Origin: Saliniramus sp050485405
GTDB lineage: Bacteria > Pseudomonadota > Alphaproteobacteria > Rhizobiales > Beijerinckiaceae
NCBI GenBank assembly: GCA_050485405.1
Contig: JBJHBI010000006.1
Span: 1-64,000 of the forward strand
DNA length: 64,000 nucleotides
Direction: 5' to 3'
The notes beneath the pieces were generated by a model that saw nothing but the letters and a program-made list of their open reading frames with translations, was not told where the DNA came from and did no database searches. The position numbers and the translations under genes were made by a program. Positions within the stretch are counted from its first letter, which is position 1. Every line of letters begins with the position of its first letter. Shown in pieces: positions 52,555-61,329 of this stretch.

Positions 52555-52572
52555 GCGATGTCCCCCTCGCGT

Positions 52573-52616
52573 TTGACAAGACCAGATGGTGCGGGATGAT
52601 TTACAATAATGCAAAT
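52573..52616. promoter_or_regulatory. LysR/operon divergent promoter region with candidate LysR box
   Basis: ATTTAC-AATAAT-GCAAAT at 52599-52616 is a near-palindrome with the T-N11-A form typical of LysR binding sites. TTGACA at 52573-52578 is a consensus -35 for the plus (LysR) strand, though its -10 is poor. The element lies between the LysR start at 52659 and the operon start at 52554. Confidence 0.45.
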
Positions 52617-52658
52617 AGCAGATACTTCCGCTTCCATACAAAATTGTTATGATGTCCC

Positions 52659-53555
52659 ATGCTCAGTCAACGCGCTCTAGAGGCTTTCCTCATGGTGATG
52701 CGCTCGGGATCGATTTCCAGCGCTGCCGCCGAACTCTCCGTCAGCCAGCCTGCCGTGAGCCGGCATATCCGCGACCTCGAAACGGCGACCGGGCTGCACC
52801 TGTTCGACCGGATCGGCAACCGGGTCAGCCCGACGGAGGCGGCGCATGCGCTCGCGGGTGAGGTCGAGCGGGCCTTCGTCGGTCTTTCCGAGATCGAGAT
52901 CGCCGCGCGCGAAATCCGGCGGGGCCGTCGAGATCGTCTGAGGCTCGCCGCCATGCCGGCCCTGTCCATGAATCTCCTGCCCGATGTGGTCGCCGACATG
53001 AAGCGGGTCGGCGCATTGCCCGATCTGGAGATCCTGTCTTCTTCGACCCAATCGGTGGCCCGCCTCGTCGCCCGACGCCAGGCGATACTCGGCTTCGTCG
53101 CGCCGATCCTCGAGACGCCGGAGATCCGGCTTCTTACGCATGAGCGTGTACCGTTGCGCTGCGTCATGCGCAGTGACGACCCACTGGCCACGCGAAGCTT
53201 GATCAACATGGAAGATCTGACGGACCGCGATTTCATCGCGCTCTCGATCACCACGACGACGGGGACGACGCTGGAGCAGATTTTCGCCCGTATGGATCAT
53301 CCGCCACGCATCGTCATGCGGGCGCGGCTGTCGCCCGTGGTCTGCGGGCTCGCCCTGCGCGGTGTTGGGATCGGCATCGTCGATGCGTTCTCCGCTCGCG
53401 ATCACGAGGCGAAAGGCGGTGTGAGCCGGCCGCTGGACATAACCGAGACCTTCGGCTTCAGTGTGATCACCGCCCGCGCCGGTGCACCGCATCCCGCTGC
53501 GGAGATGTTTCTGGAGCATCTGCGGGAGCGGGTCGCCGGCTATAGGGATATATAA
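52659..53555 (+). CDS. LysR-family transcriptional regulator
   Basis: A 298-residue LysR protein. The winged helix-turn-helix (residues 1-60) contains SGSISSAAAELSVSQPAVSR and RDLETATGLHLFDR. The C-terminal effector domain has the usual two-lobed layout. It is divergent from the 11-gene operon and 44 bases upstream of the MmgE/PrpD gene, so it probably controls one or both in response to a substrate or intermediate. The inducer is not known. Confidence 0.93.
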   Translation: MLSQRALEAFLMVMRSGSISSAAAELSVSQPAVSRHIRDLETATGLHLFDRIGNRVSPTEAAHALAGEVERAFVGLSEIEIAAREIRRGRRDRLRLAAMPALSMNLLPDVVADMKRVGALPDLEILSSSTQSVARLVARRQAILGFVAPILETPEIRLLTHERVPLRCVMRSDDPLATRSLINMEDLTDRDFIALSITTTTGTTLEQIFARMDHPPRIVMRARLSPVVCGLALRGVGIGIVDAFSARDHEAKGGVSRPLDITETFGFSVITARAGAPHPAAEMFLEHLRERVAGYRDI

Positions 53556-53599
53556 CGCCCCGCCGCATTGGCACAGACTTGGGCAGCACACGAGGCCGA

Positions 53600-54982
53600 A
53601 TGGATATGCGCCCAGCAGGATCATCGGGCACTCTCGAACGGCTCGCCGCATTCGCGCTCGGATGGCGCACCGAGGCGATGCCCGCCGAGGCGTTCGAACG
53701 CGCCGGTGATGTGGTGGTGGATTGCATCGCCGCAGCAATCTGCGGAGCGGATGACCCCGGCGCGCGTGCGGCGCGGCTTGCCGCGAAACGGGGCTTCGGT
53801 GCGGGCACCGATCAGATCTGGTTCACGCGAGACAGCGCCCCGCCGGCGGCAGCTCTGATGGCGAATGCGGCATCGGCCAGCATCCTCGATCTCGATGATG
53901 GCCATCGCGCCGCTGCAGGGCATCCCGGCGCCGCCATCGTGCCTGCGGTGCTCGCGGAAGCGGCGCGCCTGCGGGCCACCTCATGCGATGCGGCAGCTGC
54001 GATCATCACCGGCTACGAAATTGCCGTTCGCATGGCCGCAGCACGGGATTTCTCCCGTCTCGACACCATGTCGAGCGGGCGCTGGGCGCATTTCGGCGTC
54101 GTTGCCGCACTCGCGCGTTTGCGCGGCCTGCGTCCCGAAATCCTGACGGAAGCCCTCGCCATTGCCGGGATTCATGGGCCGAACCAGTCGGCTTCGGGCT
54201 ATTCGACGGTCATGGGCAGCCATACCAAGGAGGGCATTCCCTGGAGTGCGCTCAACGGTGTGCTCGCCCTCGATCTCGCCGAATCCGGCTATACCGGCCC
54301 CGTCGATCTCGTCGAGCACGCCGATTATTACGACGCGTCCGCACTCGTTGCCGGACTCGGGAGCGAGCCGCGCATTCTGGGGACCTATTTCAAACCCTAT
54401 TCCTGCTGCCGCTGGGCGCATGCTCCGATCGACGGGCTGCTCGACCTCCAACGCCGGCACGGCATCGTACCCGAGGCGATCACGCGGATCGAGGTCGCGA
54501 CTTTCACGCGGGCGCTGGCGCTTGCGAATGCCACCGCGCCGCAGACCTTGCCCGCGGCACAATACTCGCTGCCCTTCACGATTGCGCTGGCCGCCTTGCG
54601 CGGAACCGATGCGCTTGCGCCGATGCGCACGGGCAGCCTGGCCGACCCCGCCGTCATTGGGCTTGCGGAGCGCGTCGTGCTGCGCATAAATCCTGATCGT
54701 GAGGCAACCTTCCCACGTGAGGCGGGAGCATGCATCACCGTCGAGACGCATGATGGGACCTACAGCGTTTGTGTCACGCAGCCGAGAGGTGAGCCGACCA
54801 ATCCGATGACGCGTGCCGATCTCATGCACAAACTCGTCGCCGTCAATCGCGGCAAGCCGCTCGACGGAGTACTCGACGCGCTCGGGCGCTATCTGGCCAA
54901 TGCAGGGGATGCGCAGGCGCCGGCGGCGCTCCTGACCGCGCTCGCTGATCCGGCATTGGCTACGCCTCAGCCTGGCTCGTAG
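53600..54982 (+). CDS. MmgE/PrpD family protein
   Basis: A 460-residue protein of the family that includes 2-methylcitrate dehydratase, cis-aconitate decarboxylase and iminodisuccinate epimerase. Family hallmarks are NAASASILDLDDGHRAAAGH near residue 95, RWAHFGVVAALARL near 160, and PYSCCRWAHAPIDGLLDLQR near 265. The residues cannot distinguish dehydratase, decarboxylase or epimerase. It follows the LysR gene, same strand. Its 3' end overlaps the convergent GlxA-type gene by 16 bases. The ATG at 53600 is chosen; an earlier TTG is possible. Epimerase-like action on an opine-type amine is an inference. Confidence 0.88.
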   Translation: MDMRPAGSSGTLERLAAFALGWRTEAMPAEAFERAGDVVVDCIAAAICGADDPGARAARLAAKRGFGAGTDQIWFTRDSAPPAAALMANAASASILDLDDGHRAAAGHPGAAIVPAVLAEAARLRATSCDAAAAIITGYEIAVRMAAARDFSRLDTMSSGRWAHFGVVAALARLRGLRPEILTEALAIAGIHGPNQSASGYSTVMGSHTKEGIPWSALNGVLALDLAESGYTGPVDLVEHADYYDASALVAGLGSEPRILGTYFKPYSCCRWAHAPIDGLLDLQRRHGIVPEAITRIEVATFTRALALANATAPQTLPAAQYSLPFTIALAALRGTDALAPMRTGSLADPAVIGLAERVVLRINPDREATFPREAGACITVETHDGTYSVCVTQPRGEPTNPMTRADLMHKLVAVNRGKPLDGVLDALGRYLANAGDAQAPAALLTALADPALATPQPGS

Positions 54983-56010
54983 CGAAACTTGCGCAGATCC
55001 ACCGGGGCATGGCCGAAATGCGCCTTACAGGCGCGCGAGAACTGGCTCGCACTGGAAAAACCGCAGGCGAGAGCGACTTCAACCACCTGCATTCGCGTCT
55101 GACGCAACAGGGCGCGGGCGCGCTCGAGGCGCAGGGCGCGGTAATGCGCCATCACGCCGGCGCCGATCTCCTTCATGAAACGCCGTTCCAGCTGACGCTG
55201 GCCGATTCCCGCGCGGCTCGCGAGTGTCGCAATGGAAAGCGGGTTTTCGAGATGGGCGCTCATCAGCGCGAGTGCCGCCGCAACCGGTCGGCTCGGCGCG
55301 GGCGTGTCGAATCCGCCATTGAACCGGTGATGCCTGCGCTGCGGACCGGAGCCCGGACGCGCGCCGTCCTGTATGAACCATTCGCTGACGGCTCCCGCCA
55401 GTTGCGGGCCGTGATGGGCGTCGATCTCGGCCGCCATCATGTCGAGCGCGGCGATGCCACCGGCACAGGTCAGGCGTTCCCGGTCGATCTCGTAGAGGGT
55501 GCCGGTCATTGCGAGATCGGGAAAATGCTCGCTCATGGCCGGTTGGTGTTCCCAGTGAACGGTGCTGCGAAAACCCTCGAGCAATCCCGCCCGCGCCAGC
55601 AAGAATGGCCCGCCGGAGACGCCCCCCATTCGGATCCCCGCCCTTGCCGCACGGCGCAGGGCCCGCAGTACTGCTGCATCGTCGAACGTCACCGGATTAC
55701 CCCCGGCACAGACGAGCAGCGTGTCGAGCCCCAGTGCGTTCATGGCGTTGGTGTCGCGAATATCCGCATCGCAAGCGATGGTGATGCCGTTCGACGCGCG
55801 GGCCGACCCGCCGGCATCACAAGCCAGATGACGCCAGCCATAGAGCGACTGCCCGGCAATCACGTTCGCCGCGCGAAGGGGCTCGATCGCCGAGGCATAG
55901 GACATCAGTGCGAAGCCCGGTACGAGCAGAAATCCGTAGACACGTGCAGGCGGCAATGCGTGCAGGGCCAGTGCTGCGTTATTTTCGTGGTCGTCGCCGG
56001 TAATCGACAT
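54967..56010 (-). CDS. GlxA-type AraC-family transcriptional regulator
   Basis: A 347-residue regulator with an N-terminal DJ-1/PfpI-like domain (VYGFLLVPGFALMSYASAIE near residue 24; the nucleophile region reads MGGVSGGPFLLARAG, with Ser/Gly and no Cys at the elbow) and a C-terminal AraC double helix-turn-helix (IATLASRAGIGQRQLERRF and VVEVALACGFSSASQFSRAC). This architecture is that of GbdR and related regulators of glycine-betaine, carnitine and sarcosine use. It is divergent from soxBDAG, which fits that role. The ATG at 56010 is chosen; a TTG at 56055 is possible. Confidence 0.92.
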   Translation of the reverse strand: MSITGDDHENNAALALHALPPARVYGFLLVPGFALMSYASAIEPLRAANVIAGQSLYGWRHLACDAGGSARASNGITIACDADIRDTNAMNALGLDTLLVCAGGNPVTFDDAAVLRALRRAARAGIRMGGVSGGPFLLARAGLLEGFRSTVHWEHQPAMSEHFPDLAMTGTLYEIDRERLTCAGGIAALDMMAAEIDAHHGPQLAGAVSEWFIQDGARPGSGPQRRHHRFNGGFDTPAPSRPVAAALALMSAHLENPLSIATLASRAGIGQRQLERRFMKEIGAGVMAHYRALRLERARALLRQTRMQVVEVALACGFSSASQFSRACKAHFGHAPVDLRKFRYEPG

Positions 56011-56133
56011 GGGAATGCCGCGAATTGCCAAGAACTGAGGCAGGGTGACTGGCAACCTGCCTTTAGGTCAAGAGGCGGGGACCGGGCAGGCCGGGTTTTC
56101 CTTTCCTCGCCGCTTTCCGTTCCGGATCGCATC

Positions 56134-57384
56134 ATGCGCTTTTCCGTTCTCCAGGTCCTCAAGCAAGGCCTTTCCGGCGATCGTGGCTGGGGCCGGCAAT
56201 GGCGCGATGCGCAGCCGAAGCCACGCTACGACGTCGTCATCGTGGGCGGGGGTGGCCATGGCCTCGCCACGGCGCACTATCTTGCGAAGACCTATGGCGT
56301 GACCAATGTCGCGGTGCTGGAAAAGGGCTGGATCGGTGGCGGCAATGTGGGTCGCAACACCACCATCGTGCGCTCGAACTACCTTCTGCCCGGCAATCTC
56401 CCCTTCTACGAACTGTCGATGCAGCTGTGGGAGGGACTGGAGCAGGATCTGAACTACAACGCGATGGTCTCGCAACGTGGCGTGGTCAATCTCTACCATT
56501 CCGACGCCCAGCGCGATGCCTATGTCCGGCGCGGCAATGCCATGCGCCTGCACGGCGTCGATGCAGAACTGCTCGATCGCGACGCCGTGCGCGCACGGCT
56601 GCCCTTCCTCGATTTCGACAATGCCCGCTTCCCGATTCATGGCGGGCTCCTGCAGCGGCGCGGTGGCACGGTACGCCATGACGCGGTGGCCTGGGGCTAT
56701 GCCCGCGCCGCGGATCAGCGCGGGGTCGATATCGTCCAGAACTGCGAAGTTACCGGAATTCGCCGCGAAAGCGGTCGAGTCACTGGGGTCGAGACGACGC
56801 GCGGCTTCATCGCCGCCGGCAAGATCGCTCTCGCGGCAGCTGGCAATTCCTCGAAAGTGGCGGCCATGGCGGAGCTGCGCCTGCCGATCGAGAGCCATGT
56901 CTTGCAGGCCTTCGTCAGCGAGGGTGTGAAGCCGCTGATCGATACGGTCGTCACCTTCGGCGCCGGGCATTTCTACATCAGCCAGTCCGACAAGGGCGGG
57001 CTCGTCTTCGGCGGTGACATCGACGGGTACAATTCCTACGCGCAGCGCGGCAATCTGCCCGTCATCGAAGACGTGATGGAATGCGGAATGGCGCTCTGGC
57101 CGGGGCTCGGGAGGTTGCGGCTGCTGCGGCACTGGGGCGGGATCATGGACATGTCGATGGACGGCTCGCCCATCATCGACGCCACCCCGGTCGGGGGGCT
57201 CTATCTCAACGCCGGCTGGTGCTATGGCGGGTTCAAGGCGACGCCGGCATCGGGGCTGTGCTTTGCCCATCTGATCGCCCGTGACGAGCCGCATCCGGCG
57301 GCGACCGCCCTGCGGCTCGATCGTTTCGCGCAGGGCCGCGTCATCGACGAAAAGGGCGCCGGCGCCCAGCCCAATCTGCATTGA
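56134..57384 (+). CDS. soxB: Sarcosine oxidase subunit beta
   Basis: The flavin-bearing catalytic subunit of heterotetrameric sarcosine oxidase, which demethylates sarcosine to glycine. The start MRFSVLQVLKQGLSGDRGWG and the FAD motif VVIVGGGGHGLATAHYLAKT near residue 35 are diagnostic. Other hallmarks are EKGWIGGGNVGRNTTIVRSN and DGYNSYAQRGNLPVIEDVME. 416 residues. It is the first gene of soxBDAG, divergent from the GlxA-type regulator, with a 123-base gap for the promoter. Confidence 0.97.
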   Translation: MRFSVLQVLKQGLSGDRGWGRQWRDAQPKPRYDVVIVGGGGHGLATAHYLAKTYGVTNVAVLEKGWIGGGNVGRNTTIVRSNYLLPGNLPFYELSMQLWEGLEQDLNYNAMVSQRGVVNLYHSDAQRDAYVRRGNAMRLHGVDAELLDRDAVRARLPFLDFDNARFPIHGGLLQRRGGTVRHDAVAWGYARAADQRGVDIVQNCEVTGIRRESGRVTGVETTRGFIAAGKIALAAAGNSSKVAAMAELRLPIESHVLQAFVSEGVKPLIDTVVTFGAGHFYISQSDKGGLVFGGDIDGYNSYAQRGNLPVIEDVMECGMALWPGLGRLRLLRHWGGIMDMSMDGSPIIDATPVGGLYLNAGWCYGGFKATPASGLCFAHLIARDEPHPAATALRLDRFAQGRVIDEKGAGAQPNLH

Positions 57385-57394
57385 GGAACCCGCC

Positions 57395-57688
57395 ATGCGA
57401 ATTCCCTGCCCGTATTGCGGAGAACGCGACATTCAGGAGTTCAGCTATCTCGGCGATGCCACGCGCCGCCGCCCGGATCCGGATGCCGGCGAGACCGCCT
57501 TCGCCGATTACGTCTACCTGCGCGACAATCCCGCCGGCCGGCATCGGGAATTGTGGTATCACGCAAGCGGCTGCCGCGCATGGCTGATGGTGACGCGCGA
57601 TACGAAAACCCATGCGATCGAAGCGGTCGCGCCGGCGCGTGACGCTGCCCGAGGGGCCGACCTCACCGTGGCGGAGGCGCAATCGTGA
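57395..57688 (+). CDS. soxD: Sarcosine oxidase subunit delta
   Basis: The zinc-binding small subunit, 97 residues. The start MRIPCPYCGERDIQEFSYLG shows Cys5 and Cys8. His56 and Cys60 (YHASGC) complete the known zinc site. It lies 10 bases after soxB and overlaps soxA by four bases. Confidence 0.97.
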   Translation: MRIPCPYCGERDIQEFSYLGDATRRRPDPDAGETAFADYVYLRDNPAGRHRELWYHASGCRAWLMVTRDTKTHAIEAVAPARDAARGADLTVAEAQS

Positions 57689-60600
57689 GCGGTGCGCCTC
57701 GCCAGCCGCTTCGCCTCGCCGAGGGGGGCCTGATCGACCGCTCCCGCGTGATCGATTTCCGGTTTGACGGGAAGAACTATCATGGCCATCCGGGCGATAC
57801 GCTCGCCTCGGCGCTGCTCGCCGGCGGGGTCCGGCGCTTCGGGCGTTCGTTCAAGTATCATCGCCTGCGCGGGGTGATGACGGCGGGGCCGGAGGAGCCG
57901 AACGCACTGGTGACGCTCGGCGAGGGCGCGCGGCGCGAGCCCAATACCCGCGCCACGACAGTTCCCCTCCATGAGGGCCTCGTCGCCGAGAGCCAGAACC
58001 GCTGGCCGAGCCTCGACTTCGATCTGCTCGGCGTGAACCAGTTCCTCTCACCGTTTCTCTCGGCAGGCTTCTACTATAAAACCTTCATGTGGCCGCGCGC
58101 CTTCTGGGAGCGCGTCTACGAGCCGTTGATCCGCCGCGCGGCAGGGCTGGGACGGGCGGCTGACGGGCCCGATCCCGATCGGTACGAAAAATCCGTTGCC
58201 CATTGCGATGTGCTGGTGATCGGTGCGGGCCCGGCCGGACTGATGGCGGCGCTTGCCGCCGGGCGCACCGGTGCCCGGGTGATCATCGTCGATGAGGACG
58301 AGCGCTTCGGCGGACGGCTCCTCTGCGAAGCGGACAGGCTCGACGGCTTCGCTGGACCAGCCTGGGTGGACGGCATCATCGCCGAACTGGCCAGCCTCCC
58401 CGAGACGAGGATGATGCCGCGCACCACGCTCTTCGGCATTTACGATGGCGGCGTGTATGGCGCGGTGGAGCGCGTCGCGGATCAGCGCGACGCGGATCAG
58501 CGCGACGCGGCGCCGTCACATTCCCCACGCCAGCGCATGTGGCGGATCTATGCCCGGCGAACGATCCTCGCCACCGGCGCAATCGAGCGCCCCATGGTTT
58601 TCCCCGGCAATGACAGGCCCGGCGTGATGCTGGCGGGGGCGGCGCGCAGCTATCTCACGCGCTATGCCGTAAAGCCCGCCGAGGCGCCGGTGATTCATAC
58701 CAGCAGCGACGACGGCTGGCGCACGCTCGATGCGCTCATCGCGGCGAAGACGCCCCCGGTGGCGATTATCGATAGCCGCGAGACGATCGATCCGGCGCTG
58801 GTGCAGGCGGCCAAGTCCGCCGGCATCCCGCTCCATAGGGGTGCCCGGATCGTGAGGGCACAGGGGCGTGATCTCGCCGGGATCAGCATCCGCACGGCGT
58901 CCGGTGCCGAGCAGAACCTCGCCTGTGACGGGCTGTTCGTCGCCAATGGCTGGAATCCCAATTTCGCCCTGGCCAGCCATCTCGGCGAGCGGCCCGTCTA
59001 TGACGAGGAGATCGCGGCCTTCGTGCCCGGAGGTACTCCTCCCGGCATGAAGGTGGCGGGCGCGGCGGCGGGACGGTTTGCGCTGGAACAGGCATTGACG
59101 GACGGTGCGAGGCTGGGGATCGAAGCCGCCACGGAATGCGGCTTTGCCGGCGCGCAACCAAATCTGCCGGTGATCGATGCACCGAGCGCCGGCGCGCATA
59201 CGCCGATCTGGCAGGCACCACTTTCCGGCAAGCATGCGAAAACCGCCTTCGTCGATCAGCAGAACGACGTCACCGCCGCCGATATCGCACTCGCTCATCG
59301 CGAAGGCTTTCGCGCAGTGGAGCATCTCAAGCGCTATACGACGCTCGGCATGGCCACCGATCAGGGCAAGACCTCGAACCTGCCCGGCCTTGCGATCATG
59401 GCGGAGCTCAGCGGGCAGGGCATCGCACGGACCGGAACAACCATGTTCCGCCCGCCTGCAACTCCCGTCGCCATCGGCGCGCTCGCGGGGCCGCATCGCG
59501 GAAACCGTTTCCGCCCGACACGGCGCACGCCCGGCCATGCTTGGGCGCAGGAGGCGGGGGCGGTCTTCGTCGAATCCGGCCTCTGGCTGCGGGCGCAGTA
59601 TTTCCCGCGCGAGGGCGAGGCCGACTGGCTCACCAGCGTCGATCGCGAGGTGAGCGCCACCCGCAGCGGCGTGGGGGTATGCGACGTCAGTACATTGGGC
59701 AAGATCGACGTGCAGGGCCGCGATGCCGCAACCTTTCTCGATTTCGTCTATGCCAACCTGATCTCGACCCTGCCCGTCGGCAAGGCGCGCTATGGGCTGA
59801 TGCTGCGCGAGGACGGCTTCATCTTCGATGACGGAACGGTGGCGCGGATCGGTGAGAACCATTTTCTCGTCAGTACCACGACGGCCAATGCCGCACGGGT
59901 GATGCAGCATATGGAGCTCTGCGCCCAATGGCACCGCCCCGACGACGATGTGCGGCTCACCTCGATCTCGGAAGCCTATGCCCAATACGCGCTGGCGGGG
60001 CCGTGCGCACGGGATGTGCTGGCGGCGATCGTCGATGAGCCAGATGCGGTTTCGGCGGAGAACCTGCCCTATCTCGGCGTGCGCGATCTCACGGTCGGCG
60101 GTGGCGTGAAGGCGCGGATCTTCCGGCTCTCGTTCTCCGGAGAACGCGCCTACGAGATCGCCGTGCCCGCGCAATACGGGGATGCCGCGATCCGCGCGAT
60201 CATGGCGGCGGGGGAAGCCTTGCGCATCACGCCCTACGGCACCGAAGCGCTCGGGGTGATGCGTATCGAGAAGGGCCATGCTTCCGGGCCGGAACTGAAC
60301 GGCCAGACCACGGCGCATGATCTGGGGCTCGGGCGGATGCTCTCGAAAAAGAAGGATTTCGTCGGCAGGACCATGGCGCTTCGCCCGGCTCTGACCGATC
60401 CCGAGCGACCTCGCCTCGTCGGCATCGCCCCTCTCGATCCGACGCGGCGTCTGCGTGCGGGTGCGCATGTTCTGCCATCGGGCAAAACGATAAATGCCGC
60501 GCATGACCAGGGCTGGGTGACATCCGTGGCCCATTCGCCGGAATGCGGCCACTGGATCGGCCTCGCCATGGTGCGATGCGGACCCGAGCGCACCGGCGAG

Positions 60601-60699
60601 ACCCTGCTCGTGGTCGATCTCCTGCGTGGCGAAGAGATCCCCGTGCGACTGTGTGATCCCGTCTTCATCGACAAGGAAGGAGTGCGTCTCCATGGTTGA
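57685..60699 (+). CDS. soxA: Sarcosine oxidase subunit alpha
   Basis: The 1004-residue NAD- and tetrahydrofolate-binding subunit. An N-terminal Fer2-like domain without cluster Cys (residues about 25-100) precedes a nucleotide-binding domain with VLVIGAGPAGLMAALAAGRT near 175. The C-terminal half (about 610-1000) is the GCV_T/aminomethyltransferase-like folate domain, for example LGKIDVQGRDAATFLDF. It converts the released methyl group to 5,10-methylene-THF. A five-residue insert repeat, ADQRD ADQRD, near residue 264 comes from a 15-base tandem duplication. GTG start overlaps soxD. Confidence 0.97.
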   Translation: MSGAPRQPLRLAEGGLIDRSRVIDFRFDGKNYHGHPGDTLASALLAGGVRRFGRSFKYHRLRGVMTAGPEEPNALVTLGEGARREPNTRATTVPLHEGLVAESQNRWPSLDFDLLGVNQFLSPFLSAGFYYKTFMWPRAFWERVYEPLIRRAAGLGRAADGPDPDRYEKSVAHCDVLVIGAGPAGLMAALAAGRTGARVIIVDEDERFGGRLLCEADRLDGFAGPAWVDGIIAELASLPETRMMPRTTLFGIYDGGVYGAVERVADQRDADQRDAAPSHSPRQRMWRIYARRTILATGAIERPMVFPGNDRPGVMLAGAARSYLTRYAVKPAEAPVIHTSSDDGWRTLDALIAAKTPPVAIIDSRETIDPALVQAAKSAGIPLHRGARIVRAQGRDLAGISIRTASGAEQNLACDGLFVANGWNPNFALASHLGERPVYDEEIAAFVPGGTPPGMKVAGAAAGRFALEQALTDGARLGIEAATECGFAGAQPNLPVIDAPSAGAHTPIWQAPLSGKHAKTAFVDQQNDVTAADIALAHREGFRAVEHLKRYTTLGMATDQGKTSNLPGLAIMAELSGQGIARTGTTMFRPPATPVAIGALAGPHRGNRFRPTRRTPGHAWAQEAGAVFVESGLWLRAQYFPREGEADWLTSVDREVSATRSGVGVCDVSTLGKIDVQGRDAATFLDFVYANLISTLPVGKARYGLMLREDGFIFDDGTVARIGENHFLVSTTTANAARVMQHMELCAQWHRPDDDVRLTSISEAYAQYALAGPCARDVLAAIVDEPDAVSAENLPYLGVRDLTVGGGVKARIFRLSFSGERAYEIAVPAQYGDAAIRAIMAAGEALRITPYGTEALGVMRIEKGHASGPELNGQTTAHDLGLGRMLSKKKDFVGRTMALRPALTDPERPRLVGIAPLDPTRRLRAGAHVLPSGKTINAAHDQGWVTSVAHSPECGHWIGLAMVRCGPERTGETLLVVDLLRGEEIPVRLCDPVFIDKEGVRLHG
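58476..58510 (+). repeat. 15-base tandem duplication in soxA
   Basis: Unit CGCGGATCAGCGCGA is present twice in a row (58476-58490, 58491-58505) followed by a partial third. It is in frame and encodes repeated ADQRD in a loop between nucleotide-binding strands. Both copies are identical, so it is recent. Confidence 0.85.
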
Positions 60700-61306
60700 C
60701 GAAAATCCAGCCGATCGCGATGCGACACAGCCGCTATGGAAGCCGCTCGCGGCTCTGCGCGAGCTTCCTCTCGCCATGGCCAGCGACTCGCCTTGCGAGC
60801 TCGATGACGACATCTTCATCGCGTTGTGGAATCCGCGCGTCATGATCGGTCTTTCCCCGCGACGCGATGCCGGCGATACCGCCCTTGCGCATCTGGCGAA
60901 ACAGGCAGGACTGACATTGCCGGAACCAGGCTACGCCAGCCGGCGCAGCGGCGAGAGACTGTTGTGGAGCGGGCTCGATCAATGGCTCTTCATCGGCGAG
61001 GACGCGGCATGGAGCGAGACGCTCGATCGCGATCTCGTCGCAGTGACCGATCAGACCGGGGCTCGTGCCGTGATCCGCATAGCCGGCCGCGACGCTGCCG
61101 ATGCCCTGGCCAAGGGCTGCCTCGTCGATCTGCATCCCCGCGCCTTTCCCGACAATGCGGTCGCGATCACCGCGATCGCCCATATAGGTGTCATCCTGTG
61201 GCGAGAGGGTAACGGCTTCGCGCTGGCCACGCCGCGTTCGAGCGCGCAGGATGTCCTGCACTGGCTCACCGCATCGGCGGCGGAGTTCGGCCTCGACTGG
61301 AACTGA
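60692..61306 (+). CDS. soxG: Sarcosine oxidase subunit gamma
   Basis: A 204-residue subunit with the GCV_T-like fold of SoxG. VMIGLSPRRDAGDTALAHL and VTDQTGARAVIRIAGRDAADALAKG near the middle match the family. The ATG at 60692 overlaps soxA by eight bases. It completes soxBDAG; no purU or folD follows. It is convergent with the FAD gene, 23 bases between stops. Confidence 0.92.
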   Translation: MVDENPADRDATQPLWKPLAALRELPLAMASDSPCELDDDIFIALWNPRVMIGLSPRRDAGDTALAHLAKQAGLTLPEPGYASRRSGERLLWSGLDQWLFIGEDAAWSETLDRDLVAVTDQTGARAVIRIAGRDAADALAKGCLVDLHPRAFPDNAVAITAIAHIGVILWREGNGFALATPRSSAQDVLHWLTASAAEFGLDWN

Positions 61307-61329
61307 GCCGCCGTGCGTTGCGTGGCGCT

